Source: Cryptomeria japonica
Lineage: Eukaryota; Streptophyta; Pinopsida; Cupressales; Cupressaceae
Assembly: GCF_030272615.1 (NCBI RefSeq)
Contig: NC_081414.1
Span: 659,256,292-659,320,291, forward strand
DNA: 64,000 nt
Direction: 5' to 3'
Part shown: positions 45,194 through 56,737 of the stretch, piece by piece
Numbering within the stretch: the first letter of the stretch is position 1
Layout: each line of letters opens with the position of its first letter
The notes under the pieces: generated by a model
The model's input: only the letters and a program-made list of their open reading frames with translations
Databases searched by the model: none
Told to the model about the DNA's origin: nothing
Position numbers and translations under genes: made by a program

Positions 45194-46149
45194 ATGATGC
45201 GATGGGGGAAAAGTTGTTCTGGACCATCTATAAAAATCCCCATCAACTCTGGGTGCAAATCCTATGGGCGAAGTATTTGGATCAATCGGTTGACTGGTGA
45301 ATTTTCACAATTGCTAACCCACCAATGGGATCTGCAATTTGGAATTTTATTATTTCTTGTAGGAAGGTCATTATAGACCATTTGAACTAGCATATTGGTG
45401 ATGACATGAGTGCAAATTTCTGGTTAGATTTATGGGATGGTAAGAAGGTTATTGGTTGTGATGGGGTGCTAGAGGAGGCTAAGAGATTGCTGGAAGAAGT
45501 GTGGGGAAATAAGGTTAGGGATTATGCGGAACCCAAAAGAGAGGTTGGGAGGATCGACTATGGATGGAAATCAGTGTGAGAAGTGTTAGAGAATCTAGAT
45601 CATGTTAGAGCTATGAGGAGATCTTTAAGAATAGGAAAATTTTCATCTCAAAAGGTAAAGATGAAGTGAAGAGGTGTGGGGCAAAGAATGGTAACTACTA
45701 TGTCAAATTGGTTACCAAATATTGGATAGCAGAGAGGAAAAGGAAGAATGGGCTACAAGCTTGTGTTGGGGGAAAGAGCGTCTTCCAAAGGCAGGTGCAT
45801 TTGCTTGGCTAGCGGTTAGAGGTAGGATTTTAACAGGGGAAAAAGGAAGCGACTTGGGATGGCAGGATCATTGAAATGCTTAATGTGTGGTAAAGATGAG
45901 GAAAATGTGGATCACTTATTGCTCAATTGTGAGTTTACTTCAGATTGTTGGAGGATAGTTCAAGGGAAACTGGGATGGCAAGGCCCCCTTCCAAGGAAGC
46001 TAAGGGATGTATTTCTGAGTTGGCCTCGAAAATATAAAAAGTCTATTTTCTCAAGTGTGTGGAAAATTAGTCCTATGATTATTGTGTGGGAAATATGGAA
46101 AGAACGCAACAAAATGATCTTTCAAGATAAATGTGAAACTTTAGATTAA
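45194..46149 (+). pseudogene. LINE-B ORF2: thumb and zinc-binding (zf-RVT) region
   Basis: This is the middle part of ORF2. After FWTIYKNPHQLWVQ and NFWLDLWDGKKV it reaches a zf-RVT-type module at 45859-46149: LKCLMCGKDEENVDHLLLNC (CX2C...HX5C), then VWEIWKERNKMIFQ, the conserved end of the module. One long frame serves 45859-46149; the earlier part changes frame more than once. This region is usually involved in RNA or DNA binding. Confidence 0.78.
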
Positions 46150-46308
46150 ATTTTGTCTACAATTGATGTTGCAATAGAAGAGGTTGTGGGGGCTATGGCT
46201 TCCAAAGTTCATGTAAAGGATGTTGTACTTTCTTAGGACTCTCATATTCAAAAGTGTTGGCCTTAGATCAAATTCAGACCTGTTCATGGGTCTAGGTGGG
46301 TTGATTCG

Positions 46309-46857
46309 GTGTCAAGGAAGAAATTATCGAATACGAATTATGCATGGACTCCTCCTTTAGAAGGATGGATTAAGGTCAATTTTGATGGTGCAACAAAAGG
46401 AAACCTGGGAGATTCTGGAGCTGGAGTGGTATTTCGGGATTGGAAGGGAAATATTGTCACATGGGGTGCCAAAAGATTGGAGAAGGGCACGAATAATGAA
46501 GCTGAGATTCAAGCAACACTCATGGTGGTGGACTGGAGGCTGAAATTTGGTTTTGATAGACTGCATCTAGAAGGGGATTCATTAATCATAGTAAATGCTT
46601 TGATAAAAGGGGAGGCTCAGGCTTGGCATTTGAATAAATATGTGCAAAAAATTCAAAGTGACTTAAATCATTTCAGTGACTTTAAAATCACCCATGTACG
46701 AAGAGCAGCAGACAAGGTGGCTGACATGCTATCCAAATGGGCAACGTCCTTCACAAATGTTCAAGAAGAACATGTGGAAGATTTTCGCAACCTATCCATC
46801 AATGACGTGGTGAATAGCGAATCTATTTTGGCAAGCTTGAGATTATCGAGAAGGTGA
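46309..46857 (+). CDS. LINE-B ORF2: RNase H domain (intact frame)
   Basis: The frame is open for 182 codons. It shows WTPPLEGWIKVNFDGATKG (Asp), GTNNEAEIQATL (Glu), LHLEGDSLIIVNALI (Asp) and RAADKVADMLSKWATS (final Asp region), so all catalytic acids are present. It is the C-terminal domain of ORF2, preceded by a stop at 46149-46151 and a short broken linker, so the ATG at 46309 is not a true start. It ends at a TGA directly after LRLSRR. The domain removes the LINE RNA after first-strand synthesis. Confidence 0.8.
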   Translation: MSRKKLSNTNYAWTPPLEGWIKVNFDGATKGNLGDSGAGVVFRDWKGNIVTWGAKRLEKGTNNEAEIQATLMVVDWRLKFGFDRLHLEGDSLIIVNALIKGEAQAWHLNKYVQKIQSDLNHFSDFKITHVRRAADKVADMLSKWATSFTNVQEEHVEDFRNLSINDVVNSESILASLRLSRR

Positions 46858-47158
46858 TTCACAAGATCGATGTCATGATGAATGGTACGCCAGAGAGGTG
46901 GAGTAAATGTCGAACTGTGTGGGTAGTGTGGGAATAAAAATCAGACAATGTACAATGAGCAGAGTATTAATGTAACAATATTGTGACGATGAAGGTGGAT
47001 GTCGATCTTGAAAAATTGATGTGTAGCATATTAATTGATCGGGTTGCTTTATTGATAAATGTGGTTGTATGGTTTTACTCCTCATTTGTTCACAAGCTGA
47101 GTGTTCATAGAGAGCGGAGAAGGAATTCTAAAGGTGGCGATTTTTTAGAAAGAGATCG

Positions 47159-47757
47159 ATGGAAGCCAATTTTACCTTCAAGATGGAGAAGAAGCTTGTG
47201 CCATTCGTGGGCAACGTATCAAATAGGTGGTTACAAGGCCTATTTTGGTATAGGGATGACAAATTGAGAGACATGACTAAACTCATGCTAGGGGAGGAAA
47301 TTATGTCTATAAGTCATAGGTATAGAACCAATATGGAACCTTTTTCATTAATTGTTGCTTGGGGACTAGAGTTTGAAACTTATACAAACAAAGTGAAGTA
47401 GATTTTGAGGGAGTTAGTTGATGAGGAGTATTTGGGTAATATGGAGTCTATTTTCGAATGGGCAATTCCGAGGGTGGGAATTGATATTACAGAGGGAATG
47501 ACGGAACCTGTAAGCATCTTACCCTTTGTTCGTGGACAAGAAGATGAATAGAAAGCACGGTGTAGGGCTATGGCATGGCATGGCATGGGTGGGAGGCTTT
47601 CAAAACATTTGCAGATTTGATACGCGTCGAGCTAGTGTTGAACGCGACGCATGAAGTGGCTCGAGTGGAGCTGGGCAAAGAGTTGAGACCTCGAGCTTGC
47701 ACAGAGGATGCAGTGAAGATTCTTTCCAGGTTCAAAGAAGAAAATGAGGATAGTTAG
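47159..47757 (+). pseudogene. LINE-B downstream ORF (ORF3-like), function unknown
   Basis: It starts at ATG 47159 (MEANFTFKMEKKL). One frame runs past a single TAG at 47399-47401 (NKVK then stop) through LRELVDEEYLGNMESIFEW and EGMTEPVSILPFVRGQEDE to 47550. A frame slip in a catgg repeat near 47575-47590 leads to FADLIRVELVLNATHEVAR and ILSRFKEENEDS, ending at 47757, about 200 codons in all. Homology to the LINE-A tail is clear at protein level. No known domain is recognised. It lies 300 bases after RNase H and before the LINE 3' tail, so it is inside the LINE. Confidence 0.55.
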
Positions 47758-48059
47758 GTGGTTGGTTTAAGTCAAATGAGACAGTTATATGCTTAGTAGT
47801 TTTTTTGTATATTTGTTTAATGATCTTAGCCCTATTTTGGTTCGTATGTTATGGGTTGTATATTCTCAAACTGTTACTCAAGTTTGTTTGTATGTTGTTA
47901 TTGTTGAGCTATTTGGGGGTGATTTTATTGTTTTAGACATTATGGTTTACTGGGAAGGTGTGTCTTAAGGAGTTTTTGCAGAATGTACTTTCTTTTTTTA
48001 ATATTTTAAAGCAATAAAATAAATATTATTACCGACCCCAAAAAAGAATCAAACAACAC

Positions 48060-49999
48060 TTCTTTTTAAAAAGATGAAAAGAATGGGAAGGGAGCTATTT
48101 TACTCACGACTTTCTTCAACTTCAGACAATCAAAGTGGGTACATTTTAGAACAGCATCATGAATTTTAGAGAGAAGACAATTTTGTTACTAAAATTGTCT
48201 TTAAAAATGTAATTAGCAAGGATCGTTCATAAACAATAATTGAATATAAAATATAATGTATTTGACATCCATGAGGCCAAACAAGCCTATTTGTGCGTGT
48301 CTCTACTTTTTCCCATATGGACAACCCACAAATATAATGAAAATATTGTATTGGAGAGATCAATACTAAGGTGTTGAGTGTGCCAACAAACATAAAAAAT
48401 GGCTATTAATTGAATGACAATTGAAATGATTGAGCTGTGAGCCACACAAAGAATATCGAGCACGTATCTCTACAAAAGAAAGTTGGAATTTAATATGACT
48501 TGACATTTGATGTAATGAATCAAATGAATTGATTTATATTACATAAAAAAGAGAAAATTGAATTTTACATTGACTGTTTGCAATATGGATCACTAAAAAA
48601 AAGAAAAATTATATTTGTATAACTATGTAAAATAAAAAATTAATATAAACAATGGAAGTTTCATTCAAATTTTTTAATTTTATGATATGATGGGTTAAGT
48701 TGATGGGAAAATTGAATGCAATGGATACATAAGTATCCTTCCTTTTGCAGGAACTAACGATTAAATGATATATATAGTTTGAAATCATAAGTGGATTTGA
48801 GTTTTCTATTGATTTTCAAATGAAAGAATATATAGAAGTATTACAAATTTATAGTATCTTGCTAAAAAATAACTCTTCATAACATTGATTTAGAAACTCA
48901 TAGAATTTGAATCATTTTATCAACTTTTATTGCATGTGCAATGTCATAAGTCATCCATAAAAAACCAAAAGGTAGTACTTAGGGATCCCATAGACTATTC
49001 CCTAGTTGGGGCAATGCCTCGTGTATTGTGGCCAAGGTTCTCCCGCACAATTTTGCTTCCCACAACCATTATTTGCCTTGCGACTAATGACGCAAATGGA
49101 GCTTCTTAGATCAACTTTTGCTATCCTACAAATCCCAAGCACCTCGTCACTACTCAGGTAACAAGAGCACTTTGGTCAAGCATCGCTTTGCCTCATCTCC
49201 TCTTGGAGGTGCTACATCTATATGGCCTTTAGGTGGGGTGGGGTTGTCGACTAGTGGTGGTGGTGGATGGTGGTCGACTGGTGGTGGTAGTGGTTGGCTT
49301 GAGTCTTCAAAGTGGTTCCCTTTGTTGGCCTTGGCTCTTTCTCTAGCATGAAATTAAGAAAAAGATAAAGAGGAGGGAGAAGATAAGATAGATGAGGGGT
49401 GATCTCTTATTGACGTCACCTTGGACTTTGCTGAAGAATAGGATAAACTGGATGACTGATACCCCCTCCATCTCTCATCAATGTTGCTCTTGTTGCTTAT
49501 TAGCTTTTATTGTAATTGTTGTTTAGCTTTATAGGAACTGCTCGTGTGAACTCCAGGTGTGACCTTGTGTCCACCCACCTTTTTGTGAATATGTGTATAT
49601 TCTATAATTAATAGAATCTCACACACCTATTCATAAGAAAATAATAAAAATTAAGTATATAAAATTAAATCACCGTTATGCAAATAAAAATATTTTTTTT
49701 AAAAAGTCAATAGTATAAATCAATAAAATAAATCTTGAACAATTGTAAAGACAAATGGAGTAAAAAAAATAATTTAAATAAAATAAAGCATTTGGACATG
49801 TTTGGATGGTGCTATGATGAATGAAGATTGAAAGAATCTCCTAAGGTTGGAATTGGAGCACATATATATTTATAAACAACAAAGATAATTAGCTTATCTG
49901 GATCAACACCAAATCTAGAACTTAATCAAATTGGATTACACGTTACAAAATATGTTACAACAAAATACTTAAAGTGGCTTATTAAAATATGTTGGAGCC
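48060..49999. other. AT-rich intergenic sequence, no supported gene
   Basis: No transposon domain is recognised. The ORF at 49118-49351 has a Gly/Ser/Trp low-complexity run (GGGGWWSTGGGSGW) from a ggtggtggt repeat and is not convincing. The rest is AT-rich with many stops. Confidence 0.45.
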
Positions 50000-50990
50000 C
50001 TTGGTGTCTCCCAAAAGTGGGGGTATTTACACTTGGAATATTGTCTATAAAAGGATTCTAGTAGTGGATAGACTTAAATCCATCAAACTTTTAGGCCCCT
50101 TCTAGTATGTTTTATGTAAAGCTAATGAAAAAAAAGTAGATAATCCATTATTAAATTGTTCATTCACCAATAAATGCTATAAATGGTTTATAAATTGTTG
50201 TGAATGGTCGAGTGTTATGCCAAACAACTTTCAATTTTTCTTTTGAAGTTGGTCAACGTTAAGAAACTCGTTATGGCAAGGAATTGGGTGTCAAGTCCTT
50301 CATTATTGTATGACACGTGTGGCATGGCCAAAAATAATCACATATTCAAAGAAATGAATCTTTTGTGGAAGAGGTAATCAAATGAATAGAGTTAAGCATC
50401 CGTGAAATAAAACCAACCAAACATAAATCACATAATGCTCACTCGAAGCCATTTACTATTTGGGATGATATGATCATGAATAAATACAGCATCATCCAAG
50501 CTACTATTGCATATAGTTTTCGTGCCCCTTATCCTTCTTAAAAAATAACACATGTTCCAATTTAAGTGGAACTTGCCTTTAAGTGGTCACTTAAAACTCA
50601 ACTTTGATGGGGCATTTTGTGGGAATCTTGGTCTCTCTATTGTTGGATGCTTAATCATAGATAACAAGGGAAATATTATATGATCACTTTTCAAAAAACT
50701 TCTTATTGGCATAAATAACAAGGTTGACTTTCAAGCCCTTCGAGTCAACTTGAATTTTTGCAAAGAAAAAACCTATCTAGAATTGATATGGAAGGTGAGT
50801 CCCAAATCTATATCAACTTGTTTTTGCAAAGTCATTAATCGGAAACTATTGAACATAGTTGAATTTATATGGAGTATCTTAGATAACATGAATGATATTA
50901 TCATTTAACTTATCTATCAAGTGACTAAGTGTGACTAAACAACTAGCCAAGTTTGGATGTGACCAATTGAAGGTGAAAATAATCTATGGG
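50000..50990 (+). pseudogene. LINE-C remnant: zinc-binding and RNase H domains
   Basis: A decayed ORF2 C-terminus comes from a LINE different from LINE-A/B. At about 50030-50240 it reads WNIVYKRILVVDRLKSIKL, then NPLLNCSFTNKCYKWFINC, the zf-RVT pattern. At about 50580-50960 it reads LKLNFDGAFCGNLGLSIVG (Asp), IIDNKGNII, then VTKQLAKFGCDQLK, the end of an RNase H domain. Between these are stops and frame slips; the Glu and middle Asp sites are unclear (INNKVDFQAL). No RT is seen upstream. Confidence 0.6.
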
Positions 50991-51839
50991 TTCCTAACAA
51001 ATATTCTTAGGAAAATTTTAGTTTTTTTAGCGACTATATGGTTCATATCTCTCCATAAGATTGCCTCACCTTTGGTGAAGGTCTTATGCTAGTTTTTAAT
51101 TTCTGTGCACTCATTTTCTTCTTCGAAATGTCAAACATTTGCATTATTAGTTATACGTGTCTTTGTGATACAAATGATATCAACATTAAATTGTGCTAGG
51201 CATTTATTATCCAAATGGAATAAGTTAAAAATGCATATGCTCCATCATTCATCTAGGGGTCCCTCCATAATGCTCATGTTCACAACTGTTCACCTTTTTG
51301 GAATGATTTCTAACAAATTTTGTTCAACTATCTAGGTAGAAAGGTTAGGCTAAAAATGCTACTCATTTGTTGGTTCATCCAAATATGCAAAGGGAAGTTG
51401 TGTTGCCATTTCTAATTTTAATAAGAATCCATCATAGGGTTCCTTAGGTGGCACATTTGGCATTCAAGCAAACCTAAGAAACAAAGGTATCAAACAAGTC
51501 ATTACTTTGTTTAGGGATTGACTTATTCATGATAATACGAAGTCTTCTAATTTTTTCATTGACCATCATGACGTTCACTCATTAATGACATTAAATTCAT
51601 TATATACAAGCTGTCAAAGAAATAGGTCCACCTGTTAATATTATTTTGGGATTGCTTGTAGGCAGCTGTGTGGGGGAAAAAGTGACACTAAGCAAACATG
51701 CCCTAATCTCACCTTCAATCACACATTTGTGGAATACGAAAGAGCCTAGAGGTATCACACAATTGGCTACTTCTTTTTGTGGAAGAGAGAGAGCCACGGG
51801 CTACCTATTAGGATTTCTATTCCTTTGTTGCAAATGATA
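50991..51839. other. AT-rich sequence, nothing recognised
   Basis: This lies between the LINE-C remnant and the LTR-like block. Small ORFs (51105-51335, 51646-51837) have no recognisable domain. Confidence 0.4.
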
Positions 51840-53306
51840 GATAGGATGATGCAAGTTCAATTCCTAACCCCAAAGTGCAAGTATGAACTAATAACAAGAT
51901 TGCAGAATTGAACCTAAACAATGGAAAGCTGTAAACACAAGGACAAGACAAGAATGTAAATGTGTACTCGGTGTTAAAATCTGAGTGAAAATGTTCGGGA
52001 CGGGGGCGCGGGCGCCACTGTCCTGATTCTGCCCCTGAAACTGCTCCGAAAACTGCTATTTTTGCACTCTGGAAAAGCTGTCAAAAATGCTAAAAATGCT
52101 GTCTGTCAGGAGGACCAGGGCGCCCAGCGCCCCTGTCCTGGCAGGACCAGGGCACCCCACGCCCCTGTCCTGGTCTTTTGCTCTGCAATTTGGTGTGGAG
52201 TGCTATCTTGACCTGCTTTTCCCGGATCTATCACCTGCGGCGTCGTCCGAGTCCCGAAACCTGCACTTATATCTGAAAAGGGTATGGGCGGCTATATAGG
52301 GTTTTGCCTTAGTCAAACCCCCGCTTCGGTGATTTCCACCTCCACGAATAGCCAAGTTGTATTGTAAAATGTATTGTGTGTGCAGACCTAGTGTGTGTGC
52401 AAGGTCCTTAAATGCAAGAAAACAAACTAGAGCAACCTAGAAAGTAAACCCTAATTGCTTGTAAATAATAATGTAAATGCTCTAAATCAAGATGCAAAGT
52501 GATCTAAAGCATGAATAAAGGATATATTGAAGCTTATGCAAAGACATGAAAACAACATGAAATCATACCCAACCCTTAAGGGAGGAGTACAAGCCAATCT
52601 TCAGTCAGTAATCTCCTATTGTTCTTCAATGTCTCCCAAGCCCTAAATGAATGAAATTGATGAATGCTTCATGGATGGATGTTGAATGTTATTGAAGTCT
52701 TCAAAGATCTGCTCTTTCGCTGCATAGAAGGTCCTCGAAAGCCAAAATTTGGATCCTTTCAAATGAAGAAAGAGAGCTCTTATATATGAAACCCTAGGTC
52801 TTAATTTCAACTTTTGGCCAACCTAGAGATTGAATATCCCGCCAATTTCTTGGGGTTAAGCTTTATTTTATGATTGGATCGCGCTCCTAAAATTTCGGGA
52901 AAAATGTCTGGGACCATGTGCACTCCGGGCGCCATGGTCCCGACAACTTTTCACCAAATTTTCAGGGCCATCGGATATGATGATTTTAGAGAGAATCTCG
53001 AAGTTACAGCTGATTTCGAGATGTTTTGACCCCCGAAATCAAGCCCCCAAGTTCAAAATAGGACCTAATTAGGGTTTTTGATTAAATGATGTATTGGAAG
53101 AATAAAATGAAAGGGGCACACTTTAATGAAAAGGCCCAACTTTATGATGTGGGAGATGATGAAATAGAACCTTAGACCTAATTAATTTGACTAATTAAGT
53201 GCTAAAGGGGAAATGCAATGCAAAATGCAAAATGCGCCAAGGCGGGTGCTAAACTAGGTGTGAAATTGTACCACCCTAGCAAGTGCGTACAATTTACGAC
53301 ACTACA
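51840..53306. repeat. LTR-B: LTR-like block with GC-rich hairpin units (left edge approximate)
   Basis: The right border tacaatttacgacactaca at 53306 matches LTR-A at 2831. The block contains the GC-rich paired units at 51995-52175 and 52907-52945 and a long AT-rich part. No PBS, PPT or coding sequence attaches to it, so it is probably a solo LTR. No matching 5-base duplication was found with the left edge I could see. Confidence 0.4.
52111..52174. repeat. Tandem GC-rich self-complementary units of 32 bp
   Basis: Two adjacent units, each aggaccagggc...gcccctgtcctgg, can fold on themselves (ccaggg pairs with ccctgg-type arms). Further diverged units are at 51995-52030 and 52907-52945. Confidence 0.7.
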
Positions 53307-54394
53307 GCGGCATTTTGATCAAGTGGCAATGATTTCTTTTGATTTCCGGTCATTTTCCCTTTCATCAGCGTGCACGCCAAGTGGTGTCTCGGAGTTGCCT
53401 CGAGTTGCTCGCTTTTTTTCACTCAAAGTTGAGAGAACACGGAGCTGTCGCGTGGCTCAAGTTTTTATATCAATGTATGCTTCTCAGCCCCACCATCCAT
53501 CGTGTAAAGATGAAGACACTTGGTGTCCCCGCATTGCATGATCTAGTTCTCTTTATGTGCTCGACTTCGGATATCCCCCGAGCCGCTACGTGCCTTCCAT
53601 GGTAGTTTGTGAACCAGGATGCAGTTTGCAACACGATTTTCTTATTGGGCAAGTGCAAGGATCGCCATGACACAGTTGAGATAACAACTTTGAAGGTTGT
53701 TTTGTTGGGTAGCATCTCACGGTGTGCCATGCCAGGTTTTCCTATCAGAAGCGGTTGCTAGGATGTTGTTGATGCTGTGAGCTGTTAGTTAGGAGCCAAG
53801 GGCTCTATTTATGCTTTCTTTTTCTTGCTTTGAAGGGTTCAAACTTTTAGAGAGATTTTTAGACTTTGGCTCGTTAAAGAGGCCTTTATGATGATTAAAT
53901 TTGGTGAATGATAGACATGTCAGATTGTGCCTATGGCCTTTGTGATTGTTTTATTTGAAGCTTAATATATTGACTTATGTGTTGTTTTCGAGTTCAATAA
54001 CTTCTATGGTATTTGTTGTAAGACTTGGCGGATTAAACTATGTTTTGAGACTTGTTATCTATTGGATGAATGGCTAATGTCATTTTATGTTGAATGAGTT
54101 TTGTTGAGTTACTCTCTCAAATGGTTCTAAGAATGAAGATTGTTGAATGAGCTTTAAAGCCACATGTCTCTGGGTTTTATATGATGTTAATGTTTTTCCA
54201 AAATATTTTGGCGTATCACCTAAGTAGGGTAGATCATTTGTTTTAAGTTTTTTCCTTCCCCTTTTCTCCCTCAATTGTATGAAGAGTTGACTTCTCAAAC
54301 CCGAAGGTCATTTAGTGAGTTTCACGCAAAAGGTCCCCCATCACTGAATTTCCCATAAGGTTGTTAGCGTTTAAGGTAAAATTAAGAGTCAACA
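53307..54394 (+). repeat. Gypsy-2 5' LTR (right part; left border unresolved)
   Basis: The right end is fixed by ...aagagtcaaca at 54394 followed by the PBS at 54405. A TATA-like ctatttatg at 53804-53812 would suit the U3/R border. No TG start is visible next to 53307, so LTR-B may have been inserted in it or removed its start. ORFs on either strand here look accidental. Confidence 0.55.
53804..53812 (+). promoter_or_regulatory. Candidate TATA element in the Gypsy-2 LTR
   Basis: The sequence ggctctatttatgc lies about 590 bases before the LTR end, in a GC-to-AT transition typical of LTR promoters. It rests only on motif and position. Confidence 0.3.
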
Positions 54395-54404
54395 GTTCTT
54401 TTTC

Positions 54405-54423
54405 TGGCACGCCCAGTGGGACC
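54405..54423 (+). other. Gypsy-2 primer-binding site
   Basis: The sequence tggcacgcccagtgggacc lies ten bases after the LTR end. I recognise this form of PBS from plant Tat/gypsy elements. The tRNA was not identified. Confidence 0.7.
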
Positions 54424-54593
54424 GTAATTTTGAACAAACCTAAGCTAGTTTATGAGCCACAAACCTGTTACTAGGAGCCAAACAACTTTAAATCTTAGTT
54501 TGCTCCTTCCACCCTTGGTAAGCGTCCATTCACTGGAACCCACATATCTTCCTGGAACCCACATATCTTCCCTACGGTTATTCCCATAATAAT

Positions 54594-55600
54594 GGCTCAG
54601 ATTCCCCCTAGAAACTTTGTGACTTGGAACAACAGAAGCCCTCTCATTCCTCCTATTCCACCTGTAGTATGGGGGTCGATTCCCACTTCCACGCTAAAAG
54701 TTGTCCCTAAATACACTGGAGAATGTCCCAAGACCCCTGGGGAGCACCTATAAGATGTGGCCAATGTGTGCACCGTCCATAACATCACAGAGCAAAATAT
54801 AGCTTTGAGATTGCTCGTGGCTTCATTCAAAGGGAAAGCTCTAGATTGGTACAAATCCCTTGGTCTAAATTCTATAGCCAATTGGGATCAGCTGGGTGAC
54901 CGCTTCTTTAAGATATTCTCTAAAAAGGTTGATAGGTCATCCCTGATGCATCAATTGATTACCATAAAGAGAGCCCCTCGAGAAGGGGTGACATAATTCA
55001 ATTTGGGGTTTCAGAGGACTTGGCAAAGAATATCATTGTCCACCCGCCCACCTGTAGATATGGCGTTCATTTTTTATCTGAAAGCCTTCAACTTTGATAT
55101 ATCCATGATGATTTAATCTCTCGGAGGTAGTACCCCCCAGATGCGTTTGATTTGGTAGTCCAAGCAAAAAACAATCTAATTGATGTTGGGAAGCTTGCGC
55201 CACGATTGCTCATGTCGGTCTTTCCTAAGCTATCAAATCACGTCCCTAAACCAATCGTGCCAAGCACATCTGCTCCCCAATCTATGTATGTATATCCTAG
55301 ACCGCAACAAGCAAATTTGTCTCCTCCCTCATCTTTGGCTGCGGAGGTTAGCGATATAAAAAATTTGTTGAGATCTTTCTTGAGTGAAATCGTTAATCTG
55401 AAAAGGTCCCAAGTCCCACCTGCTAGACCCCCTTTCCAACAAAATTTCCAAGGGAATAGACCCGCATATCAACAAAACCAATATGCAAATAACCGAACTT
55501 CCCCAAGTCAGCTGAATGGCCAGATAGTTCCGGTACCTAATCCTTTGCAGACTATCTATCCTAACACCGATAAAGAGTTGGATAGAATAATGTAGCGGAT
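54594..55600 (+). pseudogene. Gypsy-2 gag
   Basis: It opens at ATG 54594 (MAQIPPRNFVTWNNRSPL) and reads VVPKYTGECPKTPGEHL, a stop, then FKGKALDWYKSLGLNSIAN and WDQLGDRFFKIFSKK, the Retrotrans_gag core. A stop near 54995 and a frameshift near 55150 follow. The C-terminal part (55152-55595) is Pro/Gln/Asn-rich (QQNFQGNRPAYQQNQYANN) with no zinc knuckle that I can see. The function would be capsid formation. Confidence 0.78.
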
Positions 55601-56251
55601 GATACCAATTCTTGGTGTTTTCCATGTAACAACGCCCACGCCCCAAGAAATTTCCCAAGAGGCAATTTACAACAAAAAATTGCAGATCAATGGAATCTAG
55701 GCGTGGCTTCAGATGATTTAATTTACGCATCCCCTGACATGGACAATGTGTCTCTCATTGCACAAATGCAAGGTATGTCAATAGAGTAGGAAATGGAGAT
55801 AGCTCCAGACCATGCACTATTCTCTTGGATGGAGGATGAAGATGTCGTGCTCACAAATGACACAACCACATCAAGCTCGGGGGCTCCTCAAGTGCAATCA
55901 GATTACAACCTCCGGTCAAAAAGGTGCTTCACGAGAGAGAATGTAGGCACGCAGGGGAGATTCACCATGAATAAATCTCTTGAACAATCCGCAGTCGCTA
56001 CCACATACTCGAGAAAGGAATTTATCCCCTATAAGCTGAGAGAGGCAAAGACGTCGGTATCGTCAGTGTTGGACATGGTGGAGTAGCTAAAGAAAGTCTC
56101 GTCCAACGTCTCCTTATGGGATCTCCTTAGTATCCCAAAGCAGAAGAATCGGTTGAAAGAAGCTCTGTCAGAGGTGGGGAAACCTGCAGGCGGAAATGCT
56201 ACTAATTCTCCGCGGGTCAGTGAAGAAAGATTTCAGCCCCCTGTAGAATGA

Positions 56252-56734
56252 TTGCACTCATTGACGGTGTTGACAAATAAGGCCATGCCTCCTAAATCCC
56301 AAGTGGAAGGTAAGCCTAAACCAAATCCTTTCTATTTGACCCTCATAGTAGGAGATAAGTTTTTACACAATTTTATGATAGATTCCAGTGCCAGCACTAC
56401 CGTCATGCCTAAGCAAATTGCAGAGGTTTTGAATATCAAATATTAGCCTTTAAATAGGGGTATTATACAACTATATGGGAATTAGGTCCAGACTGTGGGT
56501 CTTATCAAAAGCTTTTCGTTGATGTTGTTCGCGTGTCCTAGTGTCACCGTGCCTCAAGAAGTAGTAGTTATCAACATTCCGCCTGTTTTTGGCCTCTGCC
56601 TTTCTCAAGACTTCATCACCAATATAGGAGGTTACCTATCTTTAGACTGGTCTCACCTTATCCTCCAAACCCAACATGGTGCTAAACTCAAAATTCTTTT
56701 AGAACCCCTTCACACCGAGCACGCAGCGGATTAG
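56252..56734 (+). pseudogene. Gypsy-2 aspartic protease
   Basis: It reads NPFYLTLIVGDKFLHNFMI and then the active-site region IDSSASTTVMPKQIAEVL, in which the family DSGAS is DSSAS. A stop (near 56446) and another near 56485 break it. The second half, VPQEVVVINIPPVFGLCLS and YLSLDWSHLILQT, follows the family pattern (LLGRDW-like site as LSQDF). The changed Gly in the active loop suggests inactivity. The 55793-56086 stretch before it is Ser/Arg-rich linker. Confidence 0.72.
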
Positions 56735-56737
56735 GCT

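Larger units (their letters stand above)
42721..48045 (+). mobile_element. LINE-B: 5'-truncated plant L1-type LINE
   Basis: The copy is flanked by a 14-base imperfect repeat, gcatcaaacaatac (42707-42720) and gaatcaaacaacac (48046-48059), 12 of 14 matching. That fits a LINE target-site duplication. It starts inside ORF2 (linker before RT) and ends in a T/A-rich tract and ccccaaaaaa. ORF2 carries RT, thumb, zinc-binding and RNase H domains, then a downstream ORF3. A 777-bp insertion splits RT at 43994-44770. No ORF1 or endonuclease is present because of 5' truncation. LINE-A (1-1470) is from the same family. Confidence 0.85.

Noticed and set aside
49118-49351. Gly-rich ORF as a possible host protein
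   Set aside because: The frame is mostly a ggtggtggt repeat, has no signal or domain, and no neighbouring exon-like sequence supports a gene.
51840-53306. LTR-B as the 5' LTR of Gypsy-2
   Set aside because: The PBS of Gypsy-2 follows a different LTR end at 54394, and the bases after 53306 resemble neither a PBS nor a PPT.
53218-53730. Overlapping ORFs at the LTR-B/Gypsy-2 LTR junction
   Set aside because: They cross a repeat boundary at 53306 and show no domain; more likely chance ORFs in GC-richer LTR sequence.
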